The translations under genes were made by a program, and so were the position numbers. DNA of 64,000 nt from Ostrinia nubilalis (taxonomy: Eukaryota; Arthropoda; Insecta; Lepidoptera; Crambidae). The DNA lies in the NCBI RefSeq assembly GCF_963855985.1, contig NC_087093.1, positions 13,159,001 to 13,223,000 of the forward strand, given 5' to 3'. Positions 34,052-46,100 of the stretch are shown here, piece after piece (position 1 is the stretch's first letter; every line of letters starts with the position of its first letter). A model generated the notes under the pieces. The model was given only the letters and a program-made list of their open reading frames with translations. It was not told the origin of the DNA and did no database searches.

Positions 34052-34870
34052 TACGTAGGTATAGCGTACGGTAGATTTCAGCAATTTCGGAAATATTATG
34101 ACGAAAATCCCCATAAACCTATCGTTTTGGCTCTACAAATATGACATAATACCAGACCGGACACTATTCAGAAATGTTTCTTTGAAACTAACTACTTAAC
34201 TCTGAAAAAAAGAAGATTTTAAATTACGAGTTTGTAATAAAAAGGTTTGCTTTTTCGTTCGTGCGTCTAATTTTCATTTACTTGCTATTCCCATTTTTAC
34301 AGGATTTGAAATTAATAAGAATGTGAAAAACAGAATCTAGGTATTTGAGCGACGTCAAGCGTGGGAGTTTTCATGCATATTTAAATAACCATCTTCCTTA
34401 ATTAATTCACTTTTTGTATGGCCCATTCAAAGGCAAATACTTAAATGAGAATAATCATTAATTTATCAATTACAGAAATAATCGAGTTGACTTCATCAGT
34501 CACATTCATGGAATTCCGATCGCATTGAACGAATGAATGAATGGGAACGATGGTGATTTTAATTATTTAATTTGTTCAATTCGCAGTCTGCTATCTCGTT
34601 GTAGTCCAATGAACAATATTATTCGCGACACAAAGAACTCGTATACTGCATATCAGATTAAACAGTGCTGTTGAAAAATAATTCTTATCACAGCTTCATA
34701 AGTGTTTATGTTTAAGATTATGTCAGTCAAATAGTTAATAGTTATACTTTTTAATATTAAAACATAACCGTATTTTTTGTAATATTTTGGAATATGTTGG
34801 AAACTTCTCTTTTTATAACCATTTGTAACCGTATTCTGGCAAATAAATTATTTTCTTATTTATTATTATT

Positions 34871-34974
34871 AGTTCGTGACACCCAAAGTAACCAAAAAAT
34901 TCGCAACACGTCTTTGTTACAATTGGAATAAGGTTGTGTTGTCAACTTTTTGGCCACTTTGGGTGTCACGAACT
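34871..34974. mobile_element. MITE, 104 bp
   Basis: Ends 'agttcgtgacacccaaagt' and 'actttgggtgtcacgaact' are perfect inverted repeats, then the arms diverge. ATT flanks both sides and may be a three-base duplication. Confidence 0.8.
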
Positions 34975-35010
34975 ATTTGACGCTGACTGTACAAGCACAA
35001 TATATATTTA

Positions 35011-35126
35011 GGCTGAGTTGCACCACCCAAATTTGACCCTAACTATGACAATAACCGATTTTTTGTATGGAGTTTGACAGAAATTTGACGTTTGTCTCAG
35101 TTAAAGTAAGATGGTGCAACCCAGCC
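35011..35126. mobile_element. MITE, 116 bp, TTA duplication (family E, copy 1)
   Basis: Inverted ends 'ggctgagttgcaccac' and 'ggtgcaacccagcc', with TTA at 35008-35010 and 35127-35129. A shortened relative lies at 40665-40724. Confidence 0.8.
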
Positions 35127-35129
35127 TTA

Positions 35130-37431
35130 GTGTAAAATATGGTAAGATACGTACCTACCTTGATATAATAAGGTCAAAATTCCAATACAATACAATAAAT
35201 AGTCTACATAATTTTTGCTACGGCTGGAAATTGGCAAATACAGGGTTGTCTCAGTAAAGTAACATAGATCTGCTGTTAAACAAACATTACAAAGTAAATG
35301 ACAAATAACTTATGAGTATTTTTAAACTTATAATGAACAGAAATTTAAATTCTAGTAGGTAAGTAGGTTAAATTATTTTTAAAGAGCGTTTCTTCATTGC
35401 GCGCATTCTCATAATATTTCATAAAAATTCTTCCTACAACATAATTATGTAATTCTGCTTACATCTTGATAATAATATGCTATAAAGTTTCATATTATAC
35501 ATACTCCAATTTCTGCTTGACCCAAAAGCATAACCTTCTATATTTTCTTTTTCCATACAGTAAAACATTTAACAGATTCAGACAAGTCAGACAGCAAGGC
35601 GTCAGTGTCCCATTCTCACTCTTATCACGTCCCCAGATTGGGACACCCCCTATTGAATATAACTGGGCAAGTTTACTCTTGTTTGTGTACTTGTACAGAC
35701 GACGGCACAAATATAGCATCCTGTGTAGTCACTATAAGTGCGATTTTCCTTTTAAAATGTATGGTGGACTGTACTTGTACCCCCTATTACTGAGTTAGAC
35801 AAAACTACACGCTCCGTTGTTTTGCTGATATTATACTTATTCTGAAGTTTAGCAACAGTCTAGTATGTTGAGAAACAGTACTTATTATAATAATTATGTA
35901 TAGAGACCACAGTGTGAAGCTTTATCTGCCGTCCAAACATAGGGGTATTGTTAAAGTTTCGCCCGCATTCTGCGTTGAACTTGTAGTTTAATGTAGAATC
36001 GATGCAGTATAGCCAGCTGTGTTTGGAAGTTCCTAAACGATATAAAACCTCTATACAAATATAAAAAAAGTTAAAGCTGTGTTATTTTAATACGAACAAG
36101 TTAGATGTTGGCCACGCGACACTGGCCACGAAGAAAACTACATTCTTTTTTCGACTACCAATATCGATTTTCTTTTGTTTTTCTTGAGCTCTTGTCTCTT
36201 GAATTTTCACGTCTTGATTGTTTTTTTATTACCTACAATAAAATTGTAAATATAATGATTTATTTCACAGTTTGTTTTATCCGTATATTTTAACAAGTAG
36301 GTATAATTAATTCTGCAACTACCACGAAGCACGTAGCACAAGATTTAGGCGCATCGAGGAATTAAAAAGCAGGTAATTTTAACAAATAATATTTCATCTA
36401 CCATTTTCTACGCACTACATGATTGCATAAAGTTTTACACTCATGTATTCGAATAGAATGTTATTTACATTTTAATTAGAACGCTCGTATTTGATTTATG
36501 AATTTTCATTTTGTAAATGAAAATTCAAAACTTTTCACAGGTAACTTTTACACACACGAGTAACTAGTTCAAAACTCCCAATAGAGCTCAAAACATATAC
36601 AAACTCTATTAATTATCCAAACATTGTAAAAGCTGTAGCAATTTGGGTACAGGTTTAATTAAAAAAGTCAGACGTGCGTGCGAACCCGGCTCTAGGTAGA
36701 GTTCCAAACGTACATGGACATAGAAATTGGTAATTTATATTGATTGTACACGCACTAGTGTACAAAGATAGAATGTAACACTAGTCGCTATGTACAGAAC
36801 ATCACGTATTTTTTTTTTGTTAAATTTCACGCAAATAAATATTTATTAGTTAATCTTTAATGAAATGCCATGCCATGGCATGGGTTTGACGGTTGCTTTC
36901 ATTTTTGTGTCACGCTATGAGTAACTATTATTCTGATAAAAATGCAAAAGACTTTATGAGCTTAACGTTATGTTTAATTATTGTTTTCCAGAACTGAAAA
37001 GGTACAACAAATAACAACAAATAGAAAACTAATAACCGCTCCCATGCATTATTAACTTACCAATACTCCAAAGAACTTAATAATTACCCTAATTACCTAA
37101 CTTGCCACATTTTTCTTTTAGATTTTGTCACGAAGTACAGTACAGTACAGTACAGAACGAAGTTTGGTACAGTCGACATTACACCAAACTTTATTTTTTT
37201 TGTTGACAAAATTGCACAAATTCAAACTACTTACGTGTACTTACCTTGACGTGACTTCGTCTATACTTGTTATAGGTACTTTATACTCTCAATATTTTAT
37301 TTAAAAATATTCGCAGCCTCAACCACGTGGCGTCGTATTTCACTCCCTCAAGTATTTGAATTTCAAAACGAAATACCCTTCCTTGGCTCTACCTTTTTTA
37401 CATAAGAAACTTCTGGACCAGAAAGAAGAAC
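35130..37431 (+). other. Intron, small repeats only
   Basis: Contains a 29-base hairpin at 36499-36527 ('tgaattttcattt' arms), a 'ccatgccatggcatgg' palindrome near 36870 and a GTACA microsatellite at about 37136-37154. Overlapping open frames on both strands at 35466-35798 have no recognisable product. Confidence 0.45.
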
Positions 37432-38160
37432 GGTCATCTGTGACCCAGGCCCGACAGAAACGAGACATATCTCAGTTTTTTTGTCATGTCTTAATTAGTT
37501 AAATTATATATTTTTTATATTCGAAATCTATGTATAACACCAAAATATTACCCTTTGTTTTTGTTCAGGCGTTATACAAAAACTAATACAAAATGCCTAT
37601 TTATCACCAAAATTGGTAAATGTATGTACCTAAATGTCTTTTACAGCTGCTATGGAATGTATCTAGGTGACCTGGAGATACAGCCGGATTATACAGGGTG
37701 GAAACGATAAGTGATCTCACTCGATTATTTCTAAACTATACAAGATATCAAAAAACTAGTTAATGATTCTGAAAGTGCTTTACGAGCTCTTTCAAATGGT
37801 ACCAAATAATAGGTTACAGATTATGGAAGCTGGTAACATAGAATTTTTGAATTTTGTAACTTCTCGTTTCCACCCTGTATAATCCGGCTGTATCTCCAGG
37901 TCACCTAGATACATTCCATAGCAGCTGTAATAGACATTTAGGTACATATATTTACCCATTTTGGTGATAAATAGGCATTTTGAATTAGTTTTTGTATAAC
38001 GCCTGAACAAAAACAAAGGATAATATTTAGGTGTTATACATAGATTTCGAATATAAAAAATATATCATTTAACTAATTAAGACATGACAAAAAAACTGAG
38101 GTATGTCTCGTTTCTGTCGGGTCTGGGTTTTTTTTGTATGGGGCGTGACCGTTCTTCTTT
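37432..38160. mobile_element. Foldback element, 729 bp
   Basis: Arms 37432-37707 and 37864-38160 are inverted copies. They run from 'aaagaagaacggtca' inward to 'acagggtggaaacga', around a loop of about 156 bases. An apparent open frame on the minus strand is only one arm. It resembles the larger foldback at 26928 in having 'acagggtgg' text, here at the inner end of the arms. Confidence 0.85.
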
Positions 38161-38549
38161 AGGTCGAGGATTAGGATTTTTACTATTATTCATGTAAAAA
38201 GCGGTAGCGGATCCTGATTGATGGGTTTTCTATTCTCGCTCGGACTGTACTTAACAGTCAGCCAGAATTTATGAACTGCCATAGACGTCTGATGCGGGTA
38301 ATTGATGGGACTGGTCTAAATATTGGGTACCTACTGCCAATTTAAACTTCATTTATAGTAATATTTTTATTACAAAATTATAACAGCTCGTGTCCCTTCT
38401 GATGGTCTTTTAAACCTTTTTTTATTTTAGTAGCTTTTGTAATTAAAATCCCACCATAATTTTCTACACAAGGTGAAGGGGGGTCAGTAAAGACTGATCA
38501 ACTTGACAACATTCAGTTACTTATTCTTCTTATTACTGGAATTTAAGGT

Positions 38550-38865
38550 ACATTTTCCAAGCACCTGTCCTTCTGACAGTATCGTACCATCGCTAGCCAT
38601 AACTCTCGAAAACCTTTGGATCCATTGCATAAATTCCCGCGTCCATGGCTTTGATATAATGGCATCACGTCCCGAACCAAGTATCTTCAATATTCCTAGC
38701 ATTTAGTAGCATTTTTCAATCCCCTGGCCTTCTAACAGTATCCTACCATCACCATAACTCCCGAAAGCATTTGGATCCATTGCATAAATTCCCGCATCCA
38801 CAAGCTAATGGTTCGCCCTGATGGCGTCGCGTCCCGGACCGAGGCGTCCATATTTCACAGCAAGA
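38550..38865 (-). repeat. Two diverged tandem units of unknown coding origin
   Basis: The units at about 38550-38699 and 38706-38860 share 'ggatccattgcataaattcc' and 'ccttctgacagtat'-like blocks. On the minus strand both read a peptide containing REFMQWIQ, in frame over part of each unit. This suggests they derive from a protein-coding element, but I do not recognise it. Confidence 0.55.
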
Positions 38866-39135
38866 ACTAAATAAAAAACGTTCATAACACCCGATCCATT
38901 ATTCAGGGAAGCTGCGCAGGTGTAAATCAAGCGGAGCGAGCGCCGTTATGATAAGTAATCTGGCGTATTTGTGAGCTGAATGTATGTTGGGTAGGAGAAC
39001 AAGACGTTTTGTGAGCGGGAAATAGGCTGAGGTTGCATTTACTATAGCGTAAAAATGACGTAATACGTTTGCCGTAAACAATTCGTCCTTTTAAACACGA
39101 CTTGGTTCCAAACAAGCTGTAATCAAACACCCTTA

Positions 39136-39311
39136 GACTAGGCGCAGACCACCGATTCTTAGTTGGCCGATAATTTCGGCCCGATTTTAATTTGTATGAA
39201 GAATCGGCCAAATCAAATCGGTGTAATGTGCGCACTTCCATACATGCCCATACTGATCAACTGCCCGACTAAACTATCGGCCGACGAAAAATCGATGGTC
39301 TGCGCCTAGGC
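39136..39311. mobile_element. MITE, 176 bp, TTA duplication (family D)
   Basis: Inverted ends 'gactaggcgcagacc' and 'ggtctgcgcctaggc', with TTA on both sides. The interior has 'agttggccgata' and 'tatcggccgac', shared with the copies at 40889 and 10727. Confidence 0.85.
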
Positions 39312-39314
39312 TTA

Positions 39315-40664
39315 CTTTGGGCGGGTGGTCACCTTACGCCACTGCACTGATGTGTTCTGTTTGACCAATAAACGACACGTTGCAAACATTCCCTATGACA
39401 GTTGGTAGATCTAAATTGCATAACTTACTTTTTATTTTTCAACAAAATCACATAGGCCATAAAAGTCGCAATGACGCCACAACGTTTACTCTCGAATTGG
39501 AATTTGTCACTGGACAAAGCGGGGCCCATTGGTCATAGATTACACATATTGGACATTCAGCTTTTTGACGCTAACATTGGAAAGGGTATTTATATTTCCC
39601 ATCGCCTTTTATCTCAGCTATACATGAGTTAGCATACCAAAGCAACGCGTGTAACGGCTTACAGATTTCGTACCAATCTCGTACAATGGGAAAACTTTCA
39701 GGCATTTATACCCTTATGTCTGTTGAAATAAAGCTTCGTGTAGAGCGTTGATTACTGTATGGCTGAATAAACGGGCTGGGAGATGGATCCGCAACTCAAA
39801 TATATTAGTCCGAATGAATCCGCACAATAACATTCCGTAGAAAGTAAATGTTTTCAGAACTGTTTACGAAAAGCCCCATTATTATTTTTCTGCATTCATT
39901 CAATATGTACTTTTTATTGAGCAGATAGAAAGTTAATTCACGATTTGGCTGTAAAGAGCAATTAACATGTTTGATTATAAAATTAAGTAAAACCAAACAC
40001 CCCGATTAGGTATCAAGCACTAAGGTTAGCTTAAAATTACTTAGTTTTATGTCATTTCAAGCCTCTTAAGAAAACTGCAAAGCTTTTCTAATTATATAAT
40101 TTCAATATTTTCCCATATTTTGCAAGAAATTGTATTTTTATGGTTTATGTGAGTACGACGCTATATCATTTTTAATTAGTGATAAAAACAGCCTAGTTTT
40201 TGTCCAAGAAATAGTATTCTCTTGGCGATTTACCAAAACTAGAGAATAGCAAAAATGTGACAACATGATATAATTTTATGTGCTTTTTCTTTTTTTGTCT
40301 GCAGTTTTGTTTATTAGTCTCATTGGAGTATATTCGTGGAAGCAACCAAAATTCTCTTATACTGTCAAAACACAATAAAATAATCTTTTTTTTTACACAT
40401 TATTATCCGATACAACAAATATCACAATCCCAATTCCTTACCCAAAACGTAAGCATCCACAGATGAACAAATGCTCTCCGTATATACAGACAAAAAGATT
40501 GATCGTCCATTAGTAGCTCAGCCGGGACGGGACATTAGTCAGCGCAATAATGAGCAGACTAACTGGGACATACATCCGAAACTAGTCAATAATGCTGAAT
40601 CGGATTCATTATAACGTAAAAGAAATGCGTAACGATGTTTTCTTCTTCTTTTCAATAAGAATAA
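39315..40664 (+). other. Intron, no feature recognised
   Basis: AT-rich DNA with short, unsupported open frames only. Confidence 0.4.
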
Positions 40665-40724
40665 GGCTGAGTTCCGCCACTTTATTTTAACCGTAACTAT
40701 AACGATAACCGGAGGCAACCCAGC
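40665..40724. mobile_element. Truncated family E MITE
   Basis: A 60-base relic with ends 'ggctgagttccgccac' and 'ggaggcaacccagc', and a shortened middle compared with 35011-35126. Confidence 0.55.
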
Positions 40725-40888
40725 TTTACTAACAGTACACTACAAAGGTTAGGCATACGTTGCATTTTGGAAATCAAGCGATACCTACCTACCATCCCTT
40801 AACAGTACAAATACTTAGCTAACGGGCACGGTCTTTATATGAAAATCAATGGCCTTTTAAGTACTTTGTTTACCTAAAATAATTCTAA

Positions 40889-41030
40889 GAGTAGGCACAC
40901 ACCGTTGATTTTTAGTTGGCCGATAGTTGTTCCCGATTTTAAATTGTATGGCACTCCCATACATGCCCATACTGATCAACTGCCTGACTAAACTATCGGC
41001 CGACGAAAAATCAACGGTGTGTGCCTACTC
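40889..41030. mobile_element. MITE, 142 bp, TAA duplication (family D)
   Basis: Inverted ends 'gagtaggcacacaccgttga' and 'tcaacggtgtgtgcctactc', with TAA on both sides. It is a shorter copy of the 39136 family; the right half ('catgcccatactgatcaact') is nearly identical between the two. Confidence 0.85.
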
Positions 41031-41330
41031 TAAATCACGCCACTGCTAGCATAGGTACTTGTTAAAACATACTTATAGACTATCTAGGCAATGTGCTGTC
41101 GAATCTTCCGTATTTTTTGTAAGTTTACATGGTAGGTAAATACAATAAAATTAACAATTTCTGTAATAAAAACAGTTACATTAATCCAAAATTCGTACAC
41201 GCAGTAAAATTTTCTTGACTACACTTACTTTTCACTTGGTTTGAAAATGCAGTTTCCATAGCAATGTAGTCGGAAAGTATGGTGCGAGCCACATAAATCA
41301 ATGTTAGCAACGCCGGCACTATTTCTAGGC

Positions 41331-41711
41331 CAGTGGTCTTCAAACTGCGTGACGCCACCCCCTGGGTTGGTGTTGCATTGTATCTTCATAAAGCATGCGT
41401 GAATTTGGAACGAGAAACAAAATTATTGCGCGTTGTTCCAAACGAACCACAGAGCATGGAATGTGAAACGAACCAAGCTTTACCAACGTAGGCATGACAA
41501 AAAAATGTGTCATTTTTATAGGTCTTTCAGCATTAATCCTAATTTATTGTGTATTAATTTTGATGGCCGTTTGCCATAAATACATAATATTTCTGCCTCT
41601 TGACCGAGTTAAGGGTCTCACTAATCCCCCGAATGGTTCAATATGATTTTTGAGAGGGACTACTGAGACCGCAACTTTAGTTCAAATTACCAGCAAGTTT
41701 GGAAACCACTG
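41331..41711. mobile_element. hAT-like non-autonomous element
   Basis: Ends 'cagtggtcttcaaact' and 'agtttggaaaccactg' match the usual CAGTGGT(T/C)YCAAACT end of hAT elements. An eight-base duplication is not convincing, so it is old or rearranged. No transposase frame is seen. Confidence 0.6.
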
Positions 41712-42794
41712 ACATAGGGAAACCCCTAACTAATCCGGAACACGCAAACCGATATTTTACAAGCGGTTCCTTCGTTACATTCCCCGTTCTATTATGCGCT
41801 CCAAACTACACTTCATTATGTTACATTACTTGTAATAGGTCAAAGAATAACTGCTTAAATATGCGTGGGCGGCTAATGTGGGGCGCGGTGAAATAACTAG
41901 CTTTTAAACTAAGTATTACCATAGAAAAAATTGTATGTACTCTGATATTACGTAGGTAGGTCCCTATTTAACATGACTGAAACAAATAAACAAAGAAAAA
42001 CGATACTTAAGCACTTAGTTCTTAGGAATAAAAATTAAAGAAAATTACCGAATAGTTCTTCGGAAAGCGTTGTTACCGCTAAATGTAGCGGTCGATATAG
42101 CGTAGGTAAATGACCACACTTATTTCAAATATTTTTTTTAAATTATCTACCTAATTGGGTTCGTCATTTTGTATCCGTTATACTATTCCAAATCCAACCA
42201 TATCCAATGTAATTTGCTATTGAACTCGCACATACCTATCACATGAAAATTAAAGCTTAGAGGTTTTAAAAATCAAGCCAACAAAGATAAAAGTAAACGT
42301 TCCTAGAAACATTTCAATAATAGTTTTGTATTCTAGGAATTTGCTAGTTTAATGCGCTACATTGTAACCAATAGTGTTCCATTATGCAGATTTTAATTTG
42401 TGAAAATCCAACTGCAGTATCAGCGACATTAAATAAATTGGAGAAGGCAGAGGACACCGCTAAACCAACATCTGGATACTGTTTGTTTTGTTCAGAAACG
42501 CGAAAATTTCCCGTTCCTTGGAGAGATTTGTTACTGGCTGTACATTGTTACTTTATTAAGTATCTAGCTTGAGAAACTGTATCCAACGTTTTGAACAACA
42601 TCGTTGTGACTGTGTTAGGATTGATTAACAAATTATAATTTAAATAAATTAACTATGCATTGTTAATATTGATTTTGGCTTTTTAGAACCACAGATTTTA
42701 CGAATTTGCCAAATGATTTTTAACTTTATTTACAATCACTTACAATCTCGTAGCCCCCCTCCAGTTGAGCTAAGTGTCCCTCCAGCCTCCAGCC
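41712..42794 (+). other. Intron, no feature recognised
   Basis: AT-rich. Short open frames near 41699-41896 and 42384-42572 lack splice signals or domains. Confidence 0.35.
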
Positions 42795-42900
42795 CTTCAT
42801 TAATGCTTGCGTAAGGATTCACCTAAATAGTCCAGCGGCATCAGTTGACGGGAGTCGAACTACTTATCTTGATACCATCGAGCTATTATCGCCTTGTTTA
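42795..42900 (-). mobile_element. Possible tRNA-derived SINE relic
   Basis: On the minus strand 'aatagctcgatggtatcaag' and 'gtagttcgactccc' look like the A and B boxes of a tRNA-derived SINE. It lies immediately upstream of the exon at 42943. Confidence 0.4.
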
Positions 42901-42942
42901 CTATAAGAAATTATACTTACATCAAAATACCTTTTGTTTCAG

Positions 42943-43107
42943 GATCAGAAGCAGAACCAGTATGGAAGCTCCAAGACCCTGGCTTCGACCAGGGTTACGG
43001 GTCGGAACGGTCTCCAGAAGATGACTACGTGCCACCGATAGCTCCAGCGATCTCATTGGAAGCCTACGAGGCCGAACTTCGGACTGTCTACCCTTTTATA
43101 AATGATG
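42943..43107 (+). CDS. Second coding exon of the same plus-strand gene
   Basis: Bounded by a strong acceptor ('ccttttgtttcag', AG at 42941-42942) and a GTAAGT donor at 43108. It is 165 bases with both ends in phase 1, so it can be skipped without changing frame. Its first two bases, GA, complete the single G left by any of the four upstream exon copies and give glycine. The product continues SEAEPVWKLQDPGFDQ, then GYGSERSPEDDYVPPIAPA, then ISLEAYEAELRTVYPF. It is acidic, with a proline-rich centre and a short helix-prone end, in contrast to the basic first exon. I recognise no domain. The link to the array is inferred from matching strand and phase, not from a transcript. Confidence 0.75.
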
Positions 43108-46100
43108 GTAAGTCTTAAGATAAGTAAGGACGACTCACAATATACATAGAAATCACCAATACGTCTATGAAATGAACACGTCTTCAAACACCTGGAAAGG
43201 TCGTGATATGAGCACTGCATGAGTTGCCATACCCCATTTAAACAGTCTTTGTCAAAAAAGATCTCCAAAAGTAATTTATTTTTACAGATATTTCAACAAT
43301 AGTTCTAAGTGCCCTTCAGCTTTTTTGATTGAGCCAAATAATAATTTCACTCTCAATGCTGCTGACAGTTGCACATCTTCTAATGAGTCAAGACTCAGTG
43401 AGTGAGTCAAGACTCAGTGAGTGATTCAAGAATCAGTCAGTGGTAGGGATAAGACGTATAGAGACGCTTCTTAAAAGCCTGATTTCAAAAAGTTATTAGC
43501 TTAAATAACGCTACATCAGAATGGCGATAGTGAAAAATTCAATCACTAAACAAATATGTGTCAAAATCTCCTAACGGATCGCTTCACTTTAACCCTCAAC
43601 TCCTCTAATCCAATAAGGATAATAAATCGAATATATCCCGTTGATCAATACGAAAGGCTGACAGCAGTTATCAATTATTCTCCCGATCGATACTAACAAG
43701 ATCATAATACACAACAACACCTACTAATTTACTTCACTCTCAAGGGTATTAGATAATATATTTAGCTTTTAGCCCCCGTACCAAGAAATAGATGGTACCA
43801 AAGCCTTGTCGTTAACTTCTTTATAAACAACAAATAATATTGGAATGGAGATAGTATTGGTACTAGGTCAGTTTGATCAATAAAGAACTAGTCGCCTAGA
43901 AAAGTTTGTTTTACCACGCAAACAGCAAGATCGATACTGATGCAAGATAACAATGTTTTACCTATAACGTCGTCCGTGGACCGTACCATCCTAAACTGCA
44001 TCTTACTTAACATCAGGTGCAATTGTGGTCAAATACCTACCTGCCTTGTTATCCATAAAAAAAAACTTTTCGAAACTACATAAGTACAGTCTTCTTAGAC
44101 ATTATTAACGTATTTGCGTGTAATAGTGAATTTATTCGCTTTAGTCCTTCAGCGGATTCGTTAATTACTATAATTAAAGTCATAAAAATTCACATAGAAA
44201 TGGCTTAGTCTTGCAATTAACGGTGCATTAAAATTAAAAGTGGCATACATAAAATGCACTGCACATTCGCCTTACTTCGCAGTTCTCATTACTCTAAGTA
44301 CTGGAATTCATACGTGTACTTGGTATGGAATTAATATAAGTTGGTACGGCCGTCCCATGGTGGGTCGTGTGTTTACCTGTGGTGTGCAGTAGTGAGACCA
44401 TACATTAAATTGTATTACGGACAATATTATTCTCACTCGTTTCAGATGAAGTACATTTTTGTATTGATGATGAGGTGATTATTTAAGTTCTGTTTAGCTT
44501 TGTATTCCTACTATATTTTAGATGGAAGTTTAAACTTCACTTTTCCTGTCACTGAAAACATGTTTCTATTGGCTTCCTTTTACAGGATATAAGTAAAGTC
44601 ATTGATTCTACAGCCTTTTGAATTAATCAATTTTTGTATGACCGTTGTCACGTTTTAATCCAGTCGAATGTCAAGTTGTAACACTACTAGATATTCCGAA
44701 GCATAGTTAAATTTTTTAACTGCACATTATTTCAAAGTTCATTTAGATATTTTCACGTTCCATATTTTTGTTGAACTCCTTATAATGCCGAATGCTTTGT
44801 GATGCCTGGTCACCAGACACACAACACACTGTCGCTATGTTTGAACTACTTTATACTCGCAAGAAGCTTACACCAGCTCTATAATGTAGCTGCTTTATAG
44901 TAACGCACCTGGGACCTGGTTTACAGCTGTAGCGAGCATACCTGAACAAATATGATAATATTACTTTACTTGCAATTTGCAAGCTTATGGGTCAGACTTT
45001 AAGAATAAAATTGGCTTTGTTTATTCAATAACAACTGTATAATTTATGATAAACAGGCTTCATTTTTGAAACCATTTCAAATCGGTTTTCAAAACGAATA
45101 TTTACTTACTTACCACCATCTCTTTTTCTTATAACGGTACTAGCTCTATGTTCTCAGAAAAAGACCCTTACTTCCATAGGATTTAGGTATTATGTCTGTC
45201 GCACATTGATGTATGTCTCCATAAAATATAATCTGTAGCCTAAAAGCGGCCGCCCATAAAATATTCAATGGACGTAAATGCTTCACTTAGTGTACAATAG
45301 AAAAGTTTAGTGTCAATATTTTCGTTGAGGCCATAAATCTTTATTTTCCAATCTAAGTTTATTTAGCCCGCTTCACACTTTCACGTTGGAAACAATTTGG
45401 TATACGAAAATTTTTAAAGGATCTAGAGAGAATTTTGAATTGAAGTTTTTATGATTCTTTTAAAGCAGATTTAAACTTACTGAGATGAAATTTCACAAGT
45501 TTCTTATATGATTACCTCCTTAGAATTTCGAGGTAAATAGGTAAAGTTGACAACATATCAGACTTATCAATTTTATTCCAAAATAGCACATATTCCAACC
45601 ACAGAAGATGCTTCAGTCTGTACAACCAAACCTATAAATACCATGTAAAGACCAAATTTACGTCACGAAAATTCGGATGAGCTCAAAGCCCGATTCTCAT
45701 TGAGACATCCCAATCAAAAGAAGCTACCAAAAGGGACTGATTCAATGAAATGCCACCCATATCGGCCTGATTTGAAATCCGGTCCTATATCAGCCACTTG
45801 AGCCCGATGTCCGAATAAGTAATTGACGCCCTGCAGAGCGGGCCGGGTCACAACACCCTTATCAAAACTTTTGTCTGTTAGAAACTTTGGTTGCTGGGAG
45901 ATACGTCAGAAGGCGCATATATCACGGCTCTACCTACATAAGTTAAGGGCACTTTTGTGGCAGCTCTGTTTTATGCCTAAATTGAAGTCACAAACAGAAA
46001 TGGTAATGTCCAACTTATGGTAGTCTTTTGTTCTTTCCTATTTATAGCCCTTAGGCCTCCGCTAAAATTTGCGCGGTCATATAAAAAATTCGATACTGAA

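Noticed and set aside
37792..38016. Minus-strand open frame of 74 codons
   Set aside because: It is one arm of the foldback element; the other arm gives the same text inverted.
20464..43107. Naming the gene, for example as the 5' end of a planar-polarity or scaffold gene with alternative start exons such as prickle/spiny-legs
   Set aside because: No PET, LIM or other diagnostic domain falls in the window and I cannot recall a matching N-terminus with confidence. A database search with the joined peptide would settle it.
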